64,000 bases of DNA from Sphingomicrobium lutaoense. GTDB lineage: Bacteria; Pseudomonadota; Alphaproteobacteria; Sphingomonadales; Sphingomonadaceae. Below the pieces are notes generated by a model, which was not told the origin of the DNA, did not search any database, and worked only from the letters and a program-made list of their open reading frames with translations. The position numbers and the translations under genes were made by a program. Shown piece after piece: positions 55,713 through 64,000 of this stretch (position 1 is its first letter; the number at the start of each line of letters is the position of its first letter). The stretch covers positions 32,992 to 96,991 of the forward strand of contig NZ_JACICF010000001.1 of the NCBI RefSeq assembly GCF_014195685.1, in the 5' to 3' direction.

Positions 55713-57722
55713 ATGTTCAAGAAGATCCTGATCGCCAATCGCGGTGAGATTGCCTGCCGTGTCATGCGCACGGCGAAGCGGATGGGGATCGCGACCGTTG
55801 CCGTCTATTCCGATGCCGACGCCAAGGCGCCGCATGTGAAGATGGCGGACGAGGCCGTGCACATCGGCCCCGCGCCCGCGGCCGAAAGCTATCTCTTCGC
55901 CGAGAAGATCATCGCGGCCTGCAAGGAAACCGGCGCCGAAGCGGTGCATCCCGGGTACGGCTTCCTTTCCGAGCGCGCCTCCTTCGTCGAAGCGCTCGAC
56001 AAGGCGGGGATCACCTTCATCGGTCCGCCCGCGCCCGCAATCGCGGCGATGGGCGACAAGATCGAATCCAAGAAGCTGGCGAAGGAAGCAGGCGTCAATG
56101 TCGTGCCCGGCTATCTGGGCGAAATCGCCGACACCGACGAAGCGGTGAAGATCGCGGGCGAAATCGGCTATCCGGTGATGATGAAGGCGTCCGCGGGCGG
56201 CGGGGGCAAGGGCATGCGGCTCGCTTATTCGGAAAAGGATGTTCGCGAAGGCTTCGAAGCGACCAAGCGCGAAGGCCTGTCTTCCTTTGGCGATGACCGC
56301 GTCTTCATCGAAAAATTCATCGAGGAACCGCGCCACATCGAGATTCAGGTGCTCGGCGACAAGCATGGCAACATCGTCTATCTGGGCGAGCGCGAATGCT
56401 CGATCCAGCGACGCCACCAGAAGGTGATCGAGGAAGCGCCCTCGCCTTTCGTCAGCCCCGAAATGCGCAAGAAGATGGGCGAGCAGGCGGTCGCGCTGGC
56501 CCGTGCGGTCGATTATCATTCGGCGGGCACGGTCGAACTGATCGTGTCGGGCAAGGACAAGACCGGTGACGGCTTCTACTTCCTTGAAATGAACACCCGC
56601 CTCCAGGTCGAGCATCCGGTTACCGAGGAAATCACCGGAGTGGACCTGGTCGAGCAGATGATCCGCGTCGCCTATGGCGAGAAACTGCCGTTCGGGCAGG
56701 AGGATGTGAAGCTCGACGGCTGGGCGATCGAGGCGCGCGTCTATGCCGAGGATCCCTATCGCGGATTTCTGCCTTCGACGGGTCGGCTCACAACCTACAA
56801 TCCGCCTGAGGAGCAGCGCGGCGAGGATGGTGTCGTGCGCGTCGACGATGGCGTTGCCGAGGGCGGCGAGGTGTCGATGTTCTACGATCCGATGATCGCC
56901 AAGCTCATCACCCATGGCGAGAGCCGCGAACAAGCGATCGACCTGGCGGTCGAGGCGCTCGATGCCTTCCAGATCGAGGGTCTTGCCGACAATGTCGATT
57001 TCCTTTCGGCCCTGATGCAGCATGAGCGTTTCCGTTCGGGCAAGCTGACCACCGGCTTCATCGCCGAGGAATATCCCGAAGGGTTCGAAGGTGCGCCCGC
57101 TAGCGAGGAATTGATGCGCGATCTCGTCGCGCTGACCGCTCTCATCGCGATGACCGAGGAAACCCGCATGGCGCTGATCGACGGGCAACTCGGCGACCCG
57201 GTTTTCCCCAGCCCCTATCAGACGGTGATCCTCGAAAAGAAGGAATATCCGGTTTCGATCGTCCCCGAGGAAGGGGCCACGATGATCTCGGTGGGTGATG
57301 GCGATCCGATGGAAGTGATTGCCGACTATGCGCCGGGGCAGCGCTTGCTGGTCGCCGATGTCGAGAACCGCCGCCGGATCGTGCAGGTCGATCGCACCGC
57401 GAGGGGTTACAGGCTGACGACGCGTGGCGCATCGCATTCGGCCCGCATGTTGCCGCGCCATGTCGCGCAACTGTCGCACCATATGATCGAGAAGGTCGCC
57501 CCCGATCTATCGCGCTTCCTGATGGCCCCGATGCCGGGCCTTCTGACCCAGCTGAAGGTCTCGGAAGGCGATACGGTCGAAGTGGGACAGCCTTTGGCGG
57601 TGGTCGAGGCGATGAAGATGGAGAATATTCTCCGCGCCGAGAAGAGCGGGACGGTCAAGACCATCCCGGCAAGCGAAGGCGAGAGCCTGATGGTCGATCA
57701 GGTCATCATGGAATTCGAATAA
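55713..57722 (+). CDS. pccA: Propionyl-CoA carboxylase alpha subunit (biotin carboxylase and biotin carrier)
   Basis: 669 residues. Biotin carboxylase domain (KILIANRGEIACRVMRTAK; ATP-grasp KASAGGGGKGMR; EMNTRLQVEHPVTE), a linking beta-domain, and a biotinyl domain with VVEAMKMENIL near the C-terminus (the Lys is biotinylated). Carboxylates biotin for PccB. GGAGG ribosome-binding site. Ends the plus-strand propionate cluster. Confidence 0.95.
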   Translation: MFKKILIANRGEIACRVMRTAKRMGIATVAVYSDADAKAPHVKMADEAVHIGPAPAAESYLFAEKIIAACKETGAEAVHPGYGFLSERASFVEALDKAGITFIGPPAPAIAAMGDKIESKKLAKEAGVNVVPGYLGEIADTDEAVKIAGEIGYPVMMKASAGGGGKGMRLAYSEKDVREGFEATKREGLSSFGDDRVFIEKFIEEPRHIEIQVLGDKHGNIVYLGERECSIQRRHQKVIEEAPSPFVSPEMRKKMGEQAVALARAVDYHSAGTVELIVSGKDKTGDGFYFLEMNTRLQVEHPVTEEITGVDLVEQMIRVAYGEKLPFGQEDVKLDGWAIEARVYAEDPYRGFLPSTGRLTTYNPPEEQRGEDGVVRVDDGVAEGGEVSMFYDPMIAKLITHGESREQAIDLAVEALDAFQIEGLADNVDFLSALMQHERFRSGKLTTGFIAEEYPEGFEGAPASEELMRDLVALTALIAMTEETRMALIDGQLGDPVFPSPYQTVILEKKEYPVSIVPEEGATMISVGDGDPMEVIADYAPGQRLLVADVENRRRIVQVDRTARGYRLTTRGASHSARMLPRHVAQLSHHMIEKVAPDLSRFLMAPMPGLLTQLKVSEGDTVEVGQPLAVVEAMKMENILRAEKSGTVKTIPASEGESLMVDQVIMEFE

Positions 57723-57740
57723 GAGGCGATTGTCGGCTCG

Positions 57741-58706
57741 TCAGTCGCCGTTGACGGGGAATTGAACTCGGAATTCCAATCCGTCGGGATGCCAGTCGGC
57801 CTCGGCCGTTCCGCCGAGCTGACGCACGCTGGCGTCGATCATCTGCGTCCCGAAGCCCTTTTTCTCGGGCGGTGTCACGGGCATTGAGCAATGCTCGCGC
57901 CAGCGCAGCACGACCTTGGCGCCGTCGGCCAGCCAGCCCAGATCGACCCGCCCATCGCTGCCCGACAGCGCGCCATATTTAAGCGCATTGGTGGCCAATT
58001 CGTGCAGCACCATCGCCAGCGCCGAGGTCGACATGGTGTCGAGCAGGACGTCATTTCCCTTGATCGCGACCCGCTTATCCTCGCCGATCACGCTCGTCAG
58101 AACCGTGCTTACCGTCTCTTCGAGGGAGGCATGCTGCCAGTTGCTGTCGGTGAATAGACTATGCGCCCGGCCAAGGGATTCGATGCGTCCGAGGAAGGCG
58201 TGGCTGAACTGTTCGATCGTCTGGCTCGACCGTGCTGTCTGGCTGGCCACGGCGGAGATGACCGACAGGAGATTCTTTATCCTGTGATTGAGCTCGCCGA
58301 TCAGCAATTTCTGCCGCTCGTCCGCAAGGCGCCGTTCGGTGATGTCGCGAAGGAAGCCCAGGAAAATCGGTGTGCCGAACTCCTTGGTGTGGGTAATCGA
58401 CAATTCGATCGGCACTTCATGGCCCGCGCGGTGCATCGCATCGATTTCAATATGCTGATCGAGAACGGGGCCCTCGCCGGTGGCGAGATAATGGGCAAGT
58501 CCCTTTTCATGCGCATCCCGGTGACGTTCGGGAATGATGAAATCGCTCATGCGCATTCCGATCACGTCATCGGCGGACCAGCCGAATATCCGACAGGCTA
58601 TGTCGTTCCAGCCTGTAACGATCCCGTCCTCATCCATCACGATAACCGCGTCAAGGGCGGTGGCGAGCACTGCATCGAGCGCACGATTTCCAGTAGCGGA
58701 TGCCAT
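57741..58706 (-). CDS. PAS-HWE sensor histidine kinase
   Basis: 321 residues, soluble: one PAS domain (about 8-125), then an HWE/HisKA-type domain with His141 in ELNHRIKNLLSVI, and an ATPase domain with LHELATNALKYGAL and KGFGTQMID. HWE kinases are typical of alphaproteobacteria. The PAS shows no clear photoactive Cys of LOV type. No response regulator is adjacent. It lies between the propionate and aromatic-CoA clusters. Confidence 0.9.
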   Translation of the reverse strand: MASATGNRALDAVLATALDAVIVMDEDGIVTGWNDIACRIFGWSADDVIGMRMSDFIIPERHRDAHEKGLAHYLATGEGPVLDQHIEIDAMHRAGHEVPIELSITHTKEFGTPIFLGFLRDITERRLADERQKLLIGELNHRIKNLLSVISAVASQTARSSQTIEQFSHAFLGRIESLGRAHSLFTDSNWQHASLEETVSTVLTSVIGEDKRVAIKGNDVLLDTMSTSALAMVLHELATNALKYGALSGSDGRVDLGWLADGAKVVLRWREHCSMPVTPPEKKGFGTQMIDASVRQLGGTAEADWHPDGLEFRVQFPVNGD

Positions 58707-58743
58707 TACACATCCGTAACTCGACTCGACTGAAAGTGAAGAA

Positions 58744-60324
58744 TTATTCTTCTCTCAGGGCCACTCGGCGCAATTTGCCCGTCGCAGTCTTTGGAAGGGC
58801 ATCGCGAAATTCGATTTCACGCGGATATTTGTAAGGTGCAATCTTTCCCTTAGTGAAAGTTTGCAATTCTTCAATCAAGGCCTGTCCGGCGGCCCATCCT
58901 TTGGCCAATACGATGAACGCCTTGATTTTCTGGCCTCTTTCCTCGCACGGCACGCCGATGACCGCGCACTCGGCGACCGCGTCATGGGCGAGCAGGGCAT
59001 TCTCGACCTCGGGCGCGCCGATATTGTAGCCCGCCGAGATGATCATGTCGTCCGAACGGGCGCGATACCAGAAATAGCCGTCGGCATCCTTGGCATAGGT
59101 ATCGCCCGTGACGTTCCAGCCATCGACAACATAATCGGACTGGCGCGGATCATCGAGATAGCGGCAACCGGTCGGCCCCTTGATCGCCAGTCGGCCTTCG
59201 CCTTCATCGAGCGGGCGATTGTCGGGATCGAGAATCGTCGCCTCATAGCCGGGCACCGCCTTGCCCGTGCTGCCGGGGCGGATGTCCTCGCCCGATGCCG
59301 AAATGAAGATGTGCATCAGTTCGGTCGAGCCGATGCCGTCGATCAACTTGATCCCCGTTCGCTCGTGCCAGGCATGCCAGGTCGCTTCGGGTAGATGCTC
59401 GCCTGCCGAGATGCAGACCCGCAGGCTCTTCAATGCCTCGTCGAGACGGGGGTGTGACAACAGCGCCTTATAAGCGGTGGGCGCGGTGGCCAGGTGAGTC
59501 ACGCCATGATCGATCACCGCGTCCATGAGCTTGTCGGGCCGTTCGATGGTCGCGGCGGTCGCGCCGGCGCGGAAGGGAAAGAGAAGGGTCGCGCCCAGTC
59601 CGAAAGTGAAGGCGAGGGGAGCGGAAGTCAGGAAGACATCTCCTTTGCCGCCGCCCACGACATGTCGGGCGAAACTATCGCAGGGGGCCAGCACGTCGCG
59701 GTGGAAATGGACGCAGCCCTTGGGAATTCCGGTGGTGCCCGAAGTAAAGGCGATCAGCGCCGGATCGTCGCTCGCAGTGTCGAGCGCGTCCAGCGGTTCA
59801 AGAGGTTCGGTCTTCGCGTTCAGCGGCCCCTTGCCATGGTCGCCGTCATAGACGGTGACCGAGCGCATTTGGCGGGTCTGCTCGGCGCCCTCGCGGAAAT
59901 CGCCGATGAAGCGGCTATCGACCAGCGCATGGCTGATTCGGGCCTTGTCGATTACCGTCGCGATTTCGCCGGGGCGAAGCATCGGCATGGTAGCTACGAC
60001 CACGCCGCCCGCCTTCAGTACCCCGAGCCAGCAGGCGAAAAGCGTGTAGCAATTGGGTCCGCGAAGGAGAACCCGTTCGCCGGGCACAAGGCCCTCCTTT
60101 TCGACGAGAAAGCGGGCGATCCGTCCCGAAAAGTCGTCAATCTCGCCATAGGTCCAGCGCCCCATGCCGTTGACCACGGCCACGGCGTCGCGGTCCTTGT
60201 CACGGAGCAGTTCGGCGGCGGAATTGAGCCGTTCGGCATATTGGAGCTCGGGCAGGGTGAAGCGGAATTCGGGCAGCTGGTCCGCGGGCGGCAGATGGTC
60301 GGTGACAAAGGTATCGCGCGTCAT
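58744..60324 (-). CDS. Benzoate/2-aminobenzoate-CoA ligase-like AMP-forming enzyme
   Basis: 526 residues. AMP-binding motif FTSGTTGIPKGCVHFH, adenylate motif WNVTGDTYAKDADGYFWYRARSDDMI and C-terminal catalytic Lys in PKTATGKLRR. The HFHRDVLAPCDSFARHV region resembles 2-aminobenzoate-CoA ligases of the benzoate-CoA ligase group. It activates an aromatic or related acid as CoA thioester. ATGA overlap with the RidA gene fixes the start at 60324. Confidence 0.88.
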   Translation of the reverse strand: MTRDTFVTDHLPPADQLPEFRFTLPELQYAERLNSAAELLRDKDRDAVAVVNGMGRWTYGEIDDFSGRIARFLVEKEGLVPGERVLLRGPNCYTLFACWLGVLKAGGVVVATMPMLRPGEIATVIDKARISHALVDSRFIGDFREGAEQTRQMRSVTVYDGDHGKGPLNAKTEPLEPLDALDTASDDPALIAFTSGTTGIPKGCVHFHRDVLAPCDSFARHVVGGGKGDVFLTSAPLAFTFGLGATLLFPFRAGATAATIERPDKLMDAVIDHGVTHLATAPTAYKALLSHPRLDEALKSLRVCISAGEHLPEATWHAWHERTGIKLIDGIGSTELMHIFISASGEDIRPGSTGKAVPGYEATILDPDNRPLDEGEGRLAIKGPTGCRYLDDPRQSDYVVDGWNVTGDTYAKDADGYFWYRARSDDMIISAGYNIGAPEVENALLAHDAVAECAVIGVPCEERGQKIKAFIVLAKGWAAGQALIEELQTFTKGKIAPYKYPREIEFRDALPKTATGKLRRVALREE

Positions 60325-60713
60325 TCGGGTACCACCGCAGTCGCTTCGATTTCCACCAAGGCTTGCTCCTCGACCAACCGGCTGACTTCGACCAGCGCCA
60401 TCGCCGGATAATGCTTTCCGATCACTTCCTTCCAGACCCATCCGATTTGCGCGGCTTCGGCAAGATAGGCGTCGCGATCGGTGACATAGGCGGTCATGCG
60501 CACGATGTGCTCGGGGCCCGCTCCATCCTCGGCGAGGATCGCCAGGATATTCTTGAGCGTCTGTTCGAACTGGCCGGTAAGGCCGTGCGCCTCGAACTGT
60601 TCCTGCTCGTTCCAGCCGATGACGCCCGCGGTGAAGACCAGCCGTCCCGAGGCACTGATGCCATTCGAATAGCCCTTGGGCCTCGGCCAGCCCGGCGGTT
60701 GCAGTCGCTTCAT
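60321..60713 (-). CDS. RidA/YjgF-family protein lacking the usual active-site arginine
   Basis: 130 residues of the RidA fold. Canonical RidA deaminases have an Arg in the PAR(S/T) segment; here the equivalent appears to be PAM (HYPAMALVEV). Members lacking Arg are not expected to deaminate 2-aminoacrylate. In 2-aminobenzoyl-CoA clusters a RidA-like protein may handle enamine or imine intermediates. Overlaps both neighbours by four bases. Confidence 0.87.
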   Translation of the reverse strand: MKRLQPPGWPRPKGYSNGISASGRLVFTAGVIGWNEQEQFEAHGLTGQFEQTLKNILAILAEDGAGPEHIVRMTAYVTDRDAYLAEAAQIGWVWKEVIGKHYPAMALVEVSRLVEEQALVEIEATAVVPE

Positions 60714-61852
60714 TTGACGAGATCTTTCCCGATGATCTGGCGCTGCACTTCACTGGCTCCTTCATAGATACGGAGGGCGCGGATTTCGCGATAGAGTTCC
60801 TCGACCTTGCTGCCCTTGGTCACGCCCAGGCCCCCATGAAGCTGCACGGCGGCATCAATGACCTTTTGCGCTTCCTCGGTCGCGTGCAACTTGGCCATGG
60901 CGGCAGCGCGGCGATGGTCGGCCTCGGGCGCCTTGTCCTGTTCATAGGCTGCTCTTGCGATCAGCAGCGCGCTGCCGTCGACCGAAAGCGCCATTTCCGC
61001 GAGCCGTGCCTGCGTTACCGGATGGTCGGCCAGCATCGCATCGCCCAGGGGGCGGCCCTTGGTGAAGGCGATCGCTTCATCGAGCGCGCGGCGGGCAAAG
61101 CCCAGCGCTGCCGCGCCGACCGTCACGCGAAAGAGGTTCAGGGTCTGCATCGCGATGGCAAATCCCCGTCCTTCCTCGCCGAGAAGTGCGGACGCCGGAA
61201 GGCGGACATTGTCGAGCTTGAGCCGGGCGAGGGGATGTGGGGCGATCGTCTCGATCCGTTCGGCAATCTCGATCCCCGGCGTGGCCATCGGAAGGACGAA
61301 AGCCGACAGGCCCCGCGCGCCTTCTTCTGCGCTGCCCGTGCGCGCGAAGATCGTCAGCACATCGGCGATCGTCCCGTTCGAGATGAAACTCTTCTCGCCG
61401 TTCAATACCCATTCGTCACCTTCGCGCACCGCGCTGGTGGCGATGCGCGCGGCATCCGATCCGGTGTCGGGCTCGGTAAGGGCGAAGGCGGCGATGGCCT
61501 GGCCACGGCCTACGCGAGGAAGCCATGCTTCGCGCTGCTGCGCCGTGCCGAACAGACTGATCGCGCCCGATCCGAGCCCCTGCATGGCAAAGGTGAAATC
61601 GGCCAGCCCGCTTTGGTAGGCTAGCGTCGCGCGCGCCACGGCGAGGTTGCGGACGCTCGGGCGCTGGCCACCGCGTGCCACGCAATGTTCGAGGAAATCG
61701 TTGCGGCCAAGCATCACCACGATGGTGCGGCATTCGGCGTCCACGTCCTTTCCATGCGAGTGAACCAGATTCTGGCCGGACCATTCGCCAAGCTCCCGGG
61801 CAAGGCGGCGCTGCTCGTCTTCGAAAAAGGGCCAGTCGAGCCAGTCAGTCAC
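60710..61852 (-). CDS. Acyl-CoA dehydrogenase
   Basis: 380 residues. FAD enzyme with [23 protein letters not shown], a probable catalytic Glu in [12 protein letters not shown] and the C-terminal helical domain. Oxidises an acyl-CoA at alpha-beta. Start is GTG (61852), overlapping the crotonase stop by eight bases; it begins [14 protein letters not shown] sequence that fits family N-termini. Confidence 0.93.
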   Translation of the reverse strand: MTDWLDWPFFEDEQRRLARELGEWSGQNLVHSHGKDVDAECRTIVVMLGRNDFLEHCVARGGQRPSVRNLAVARATLAYQSGLADFTFAMQGLGSGAISLFGTAQQREAWLPRVGRGQAIAAFALTEPDTGSDAARIATSAVREGDEWVLNGEKSFISNGTIADVLTIFARTGSAEEGARGLSAFVLPMATPGIEIAERIETIAPHPLARLKLDNVRLPASALLGEEGRGFAIAMQTLNLFRVTVGAAALGFARRALDEAIAFTKGRPLGDAMLADHPVTQARLAEMALSVDGSALLIARAAYEQDKAPEADHRRAAAMAKLHATEEAQKVIDAAVQLHGGLGVTKGSKVEELYREIRALRIYEGASEVQRQIIGKDLVK

Positions 61853-62660
61853 CCTTGAACTCCGGCTTCTGCTTCGCCGAGAAGGCTTCGAATGCGCGCG
61901 TGAAATCATTGGTCGCCATGCAGATCGCCTGCGCCTGCGCTTCCATTTCGAGGGCAGTGTCGATAGCGACTGCCCATTCCATGTCGAGCTGCCGCTTGGT
62001 CATCGAATGCGCGAAGGCCGGGCCAGTGGCAATCTGGCAGGCAAGGTCGGTCGCGACGGCAAGCGGATCCTCGTCGACCCGCTGATAGAAGCCCCAGTCA
62101 TGCCCTTCCGAAGCCGACATGGCGCGACCGGTGTAGAGAAGGTCCGCGGCGCGGCCATGGCCGATTAGGCGGGGAAGGATGGCGCAGGCACCCATATCTG
62201 CGCCCGAAAGGCCGACGCGGCTGAAAAGAAAAGCGGTGCGTGCCTCCGGATGCGCGACGCGAAGGTCGCTGGCCATTGCAAGGATCGCGCCCGCACCCGC
62301 GCAGACGCCTTCGATCGAGGCGATGATTGGCTGCGGACAGGCCCGCATCGCGCGAACGAGGTCGCCGGTCATGCGCGTGAAGGCCAGCAGTTCGGGCATC
62401 GACATCCGCGTCAGCGGGCCGATGATCTCATGCACATCGCCGCCCGAACAGAAATTGCCTTCATCGCCCGACAGGATGATCGAGCGAACATCGCGGTTGG
62501 TCACCAGCGCGCGAAAAGTATCGCGAAGTTCGGCATAACTGTCGAAGGTCAGCGGGTTCTTCTTCTTGGGCCGCGACAGGGTGATGGTCGCGACGCCATT
62601 ATCACCGTCATAGGCCCATCGAAAATGCTCGGGATCGAAATGGGGTGGGTGGAAGGTCAT
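61845..62660 (-). CDS. Enoyl-CoA hydratase/isomerase family protein
   Basis: 271 residues, crotonase fold: [16 protein letters not shown] and [20 protein letters not shown] oxyanion loops, then the variant segment [15 protein letters not shown]. This GAC variant occurs in hydratases of aromatic-CoA operons. It likely hydrates or opens a ring-derived CoA ester. ATG overlaps the SDR stop (ATGA). Confidence 0.92.
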   Translation of the reverse strand: MTFHPPHFDPEHFRWAYDGDNGVATITLSRPKKKNPLTFDSYAELRDTFRALVTNRDVRSIILSGDEGNFCSGGDVHEIIGPLTRMSMPELLAFTRMTGDLVRAMRACPQPIIASIEGVCAGAGAILAMASDLRVAHPEARTAFLFSRVGLSGADMGACAILPRLIGHGRAADLLYTGRAMSASEGHDWGFYQRVDEDPLAVATDLACQIATGPAFAHSMTKRQLDMEWAVAIDTALEMEAQAQAICMATNDFTRAFEAFSAKQKPEFKGD

Positions 62661-63418
62661 GCGTCGCTTCCTCCGTCGATGACCAGCGCTGCGCCGTTCA
62701 CGTCACGGCTCTGCGGCAGGCAGAGAGTGAAGATCTGCGTCGCGACGCCGTCGGGGTGGACGAGCCGGCCATTGGCGTTGAACGCGGCGATGGCCTCCCG
62801 GCTTTCGGCTTCGCTGCGCCCGGTCTTGGCGGCGACCCGCGATGCCGACTGGTCGGTCATCGGCGTGTCGACATAGCCCGGGCAGATCGCGTTGACCGTT
62901 AGCGGGCTCTTGGCGAACTCCTTCGCCATCGAGCGCATCAGGCCGAGAAGGCCGTGCTTGGATGCTGCATAATGGGCGGCATAGGGCGTGCCGCGAAGAC
63001 CCGCGACCGAAGCGACGAAGATGATCCGCGTATCCTTCCCTTCCAAGAGGTCGGGAAGCGCGGCCTGGGCGCAATGGAAAGCAGCGGTCAGGTTGACGGC
63101 GATGATCCGGTCCCAGTCATCTGCAGCAAGCTTGGCGAAAGGCGCGCTGTCGGCAATCCCCGCATTGACGATGAGCAGTTCAATCGGGCCATGTGCGTGA
63201 CGCGCGCTTTCATAGGCGGCTTCGATGGCCTTCCGGTCGGTCACGTCGCATGGAATGGCCTTGCCGCTAGTCTCTCCAGCGACTTGCTCGATCGGCCCGC
63301 TGCGCCTTCCGAGAAGAGAGCATTTTGCTCCGGCAGCAGCGAGATGCGCGGCAGTGCTGGCACCGATGCCGCTACCTCCGCCGGTTATCAGCGCATGACG
63401 ATTTTCGAGCACGGCCAA
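62657..63418 (-). CDS. Short-chain dehydrogenase/reductase
   Basis: 253 residues. Rossmann motif [11 protein letters not shown] in IVNAGIA, catalytic Tyr and Lys in [14 protein letters not shown], and Ser in FVASVAG. It likely oxidises a 3-hydroxyacyl-CoA. No ATG is available: TTG at 63418 with AGGGGGA at good distance is chosen; GTG at 63412 is the alternative. First gene of the five-gene operon. Confidence 0.88.
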   Translation of the reverse strand: MAVLENRHALITGGGSGIGASTAAHLAAAGAKCSLLGRRSGPIEQVAGETSGKAIPCDVTDRKAIEAAYESARHAHGPIELLIVNAGIADSAPFAKLAADDWDRIIAVNLTAAFHCAQAALPDLLEGKDTRIIFVASVAGLRGTPYAAHYAASKHGLLGLMRSMAKEFAKSPLTVNAICPGYVDTPMTDQSASRVAAKTGRSEAESREAIAAFNANGRLVHPDGVATQIFTLCLPQSRDVNGAALVIDGGSDA

Positions 63419-63451
63419 ACCAATTCCCCCTGCCTGTTCGCGAGCGAACTT

Positions 63452-63479
63452 GGCGCAAGCGCTGGTCGGGCGCAAGCGC
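63452..63479 (-). promoter_or_regulatory. Direct repeats upstream of the aromatic-CoA-type operon
   Basis: GGCGCAAGCGC occurs at 63452-63462 and 63469-63479, 34-61 bases before the SDR start. Each copy is itself a short inverted repeat (GCGC-AA-GCGC). Another inverted repeat (GTTCGC-GA-GCGAAC) lies at 63436-63449. These may be operator half-sites; no regulator gene is adjacent in the window. Confidence 0.35.
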
Positions 63480-63482
63480 GCA

Positions 63483-64000
63483 TCATGCGCGGCGGATCCG
63501 ATCCCATGGACCGTGGATGGCGAGCGTGAAGCCCGGTTCCTGGATGTTGACGAAAAGGACCTGGCCATCGGGCGAGAAGCAGGCGCCGCAAAATTCGCTG
63601 CGCTCGCCATGAGCATTGCGCGCGAGGTCGTAGACGAGGCCCTGCGGCGTGAGACCACGCAGATATTGGTCACCGACGCCGTCTTCGCAAAGAATAAGAT
63701 CTCCCCAGGGCGCGACCGCGAGATTGTCGCAATATTCGAGTGTTCCCGCGCCCGGCGATTCAAAGAAGAGTTGCAGGCTTCCTCCGCCTTCCTCGGCGGG
63801 ACGGTAGCGGAACACCTGGCCCACTTCGGCTGCCCCGCCCGAGGTGCAGTTGAAGAAGATGTCGCCGCGTGCGCCCGGTCGATGGCCATAGGCCATGCCT
63901 TCGCCGCGACGGAACAGTGCCGCGCCCGCCGCATGGCCCCGCTCGGCCAGATCGTCATCCGGGGCCTCGACATTGTCGAGATCGATCCAGCGCACGCGAT
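63483..64000 (-). CDS. PhoX/DUF839-like phosphatase, C-terminal part (gene runs off the window)
   Basis: 172 residues visible; the 5' part lies beyond base 64000. The C-terminal PhoX pattern is clear: RRGEGMAYG, IFFNCTSGG, LEYCDNLAVAPWGDLILCEDG, RGLTPQG, SEFCGACFSPDGQVLFVNIQEPGFTLAIHGPW. PhoX enzymes are Ca/Fe alkaline phosphatases exported by Tat. The glutamate- and Asp-rich metal ligands seen here agree with that fold. It lies upstream of the SDR gene on the same strand, with a 64-base gap. Confidence 0.88.
   Translation of the reverse strand, partial: RVRWIDLDNVEAPDDDLAERGHAAGAALFRRGEGMAYGHRPGARGDIFFNCTSGGAAEVGQVFRYRPAEEGGGSLQLFFESPGAGTLEYCDNLAVAPWGDLILCEDGVGDQYLRGLTPQGLVYDLARNAHGERSEFCGACFSPDGQVLFVNIQEPGFTLAIHGPWDRIRRA

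Noticed and set aside
55635-57482. 615-codon minus-strand open frame
   Set aside because: Antisense shadow of pccA; composition rich in His and Arg with no domain.

Overview
The window looks like a chromosomal segment of a high-GC alphaproteobacterium of the order Sphingomonadales. The main signs are a class I lysyl-tRNA synthetase, MipZ and GapR homologues, the rpmF-plsX-fabH-ihfA-merR order, the ruvCAB-(x)-ybgC-tolQRAB-pal block and a fused PabB-PabC protein. This placement rests on gene content and order, not on a database search. There are no rRNA or tRNA genes, insertion sequences, phage genes or CRISPR arrays that I can see. Coding density is very high, no gene-free stretch exceeds about 170 bases, and many neighbours overlap by 1, 4 or 8 bases.

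Region by region: (1) 1-9.9 kb is a type I secretion and adhesin locus. It holds the 3' end of a giant repeat adhesin, a TolC-type outer membrane channel, an ABC exporter, a SleB-type cell-wall hydrolase, an HlyD-type adaptor and, convergent to them, a LapG-like periplasmic cysteine protease. The hydrolase is translationally coupled on both sides inside the exporter operon, and this is the most distinctive arrangement in the window. (2) 9.9-17.2 kb carries an alpha/beta hydrolase, an orphan [2Fe-2S] subunit, an extremely arginine-rich RcnB-like protein, a DUF885 lipoprotein peptidase, small proteins and class I LysRS. (3) 17.2-27.4 kb carries a DinG/XPD-like helicase, a SixA-like phosphatase, the rpmF-plsX-fabH-ihfA-merR block and three hydrolases. 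(4) 27.5-34.4 kb carries PabBC and then PdeM, a Lhr-like DEXH helicase and an SNM1-like exonuclease, three of the four proteins of the 'ligase-associated DNA damage response' set. The ligase itself is not in the window. (5) 34.4-37.9 kb carries phosphohexomutase, MipZ, PanC and a Sel1-like protein. (6) 38-47 kb is the Tol-Pal envelope system, the RuvABC resolvasome, a YebC-family protein, a UPF0145 protein and GapR. (7) 47.1-57.7 kb carries pyruvate kinase and the complete propionyl-CoA to succinyl-CoA route (PccB, epimerase, mutase, PccA). Embedded in it is a three-gene module of a methanogen-output-domain protein, a histidine kinase and a small membrane protein. (8) 57.7-64 kb carries an HWE histidine kinase, a tightly coupled SDR/crotonase/acyl-CoA dehydrogenase/RidA/CoA-ligase operon resembling aerobic 2-aminobenzoyl-CoA clusters, and a truncated PhoX-like gene at the edge.

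Functional themes: regions 1 and 6 both concern the cell envelope (adhesin export and release, peptidoglycan remodelling, Tol-Pal). Regions 4 and 6 concern DNA repair. Regions 7 and 8 are catabolic and feed CoA thioesters into central metabolism. Several genes seem to lack leaders or use non-ATG starts: a TTG-start exporter, an apparent CTG-start helicase, and two genes with a -10 box placed for leaderless transcription.
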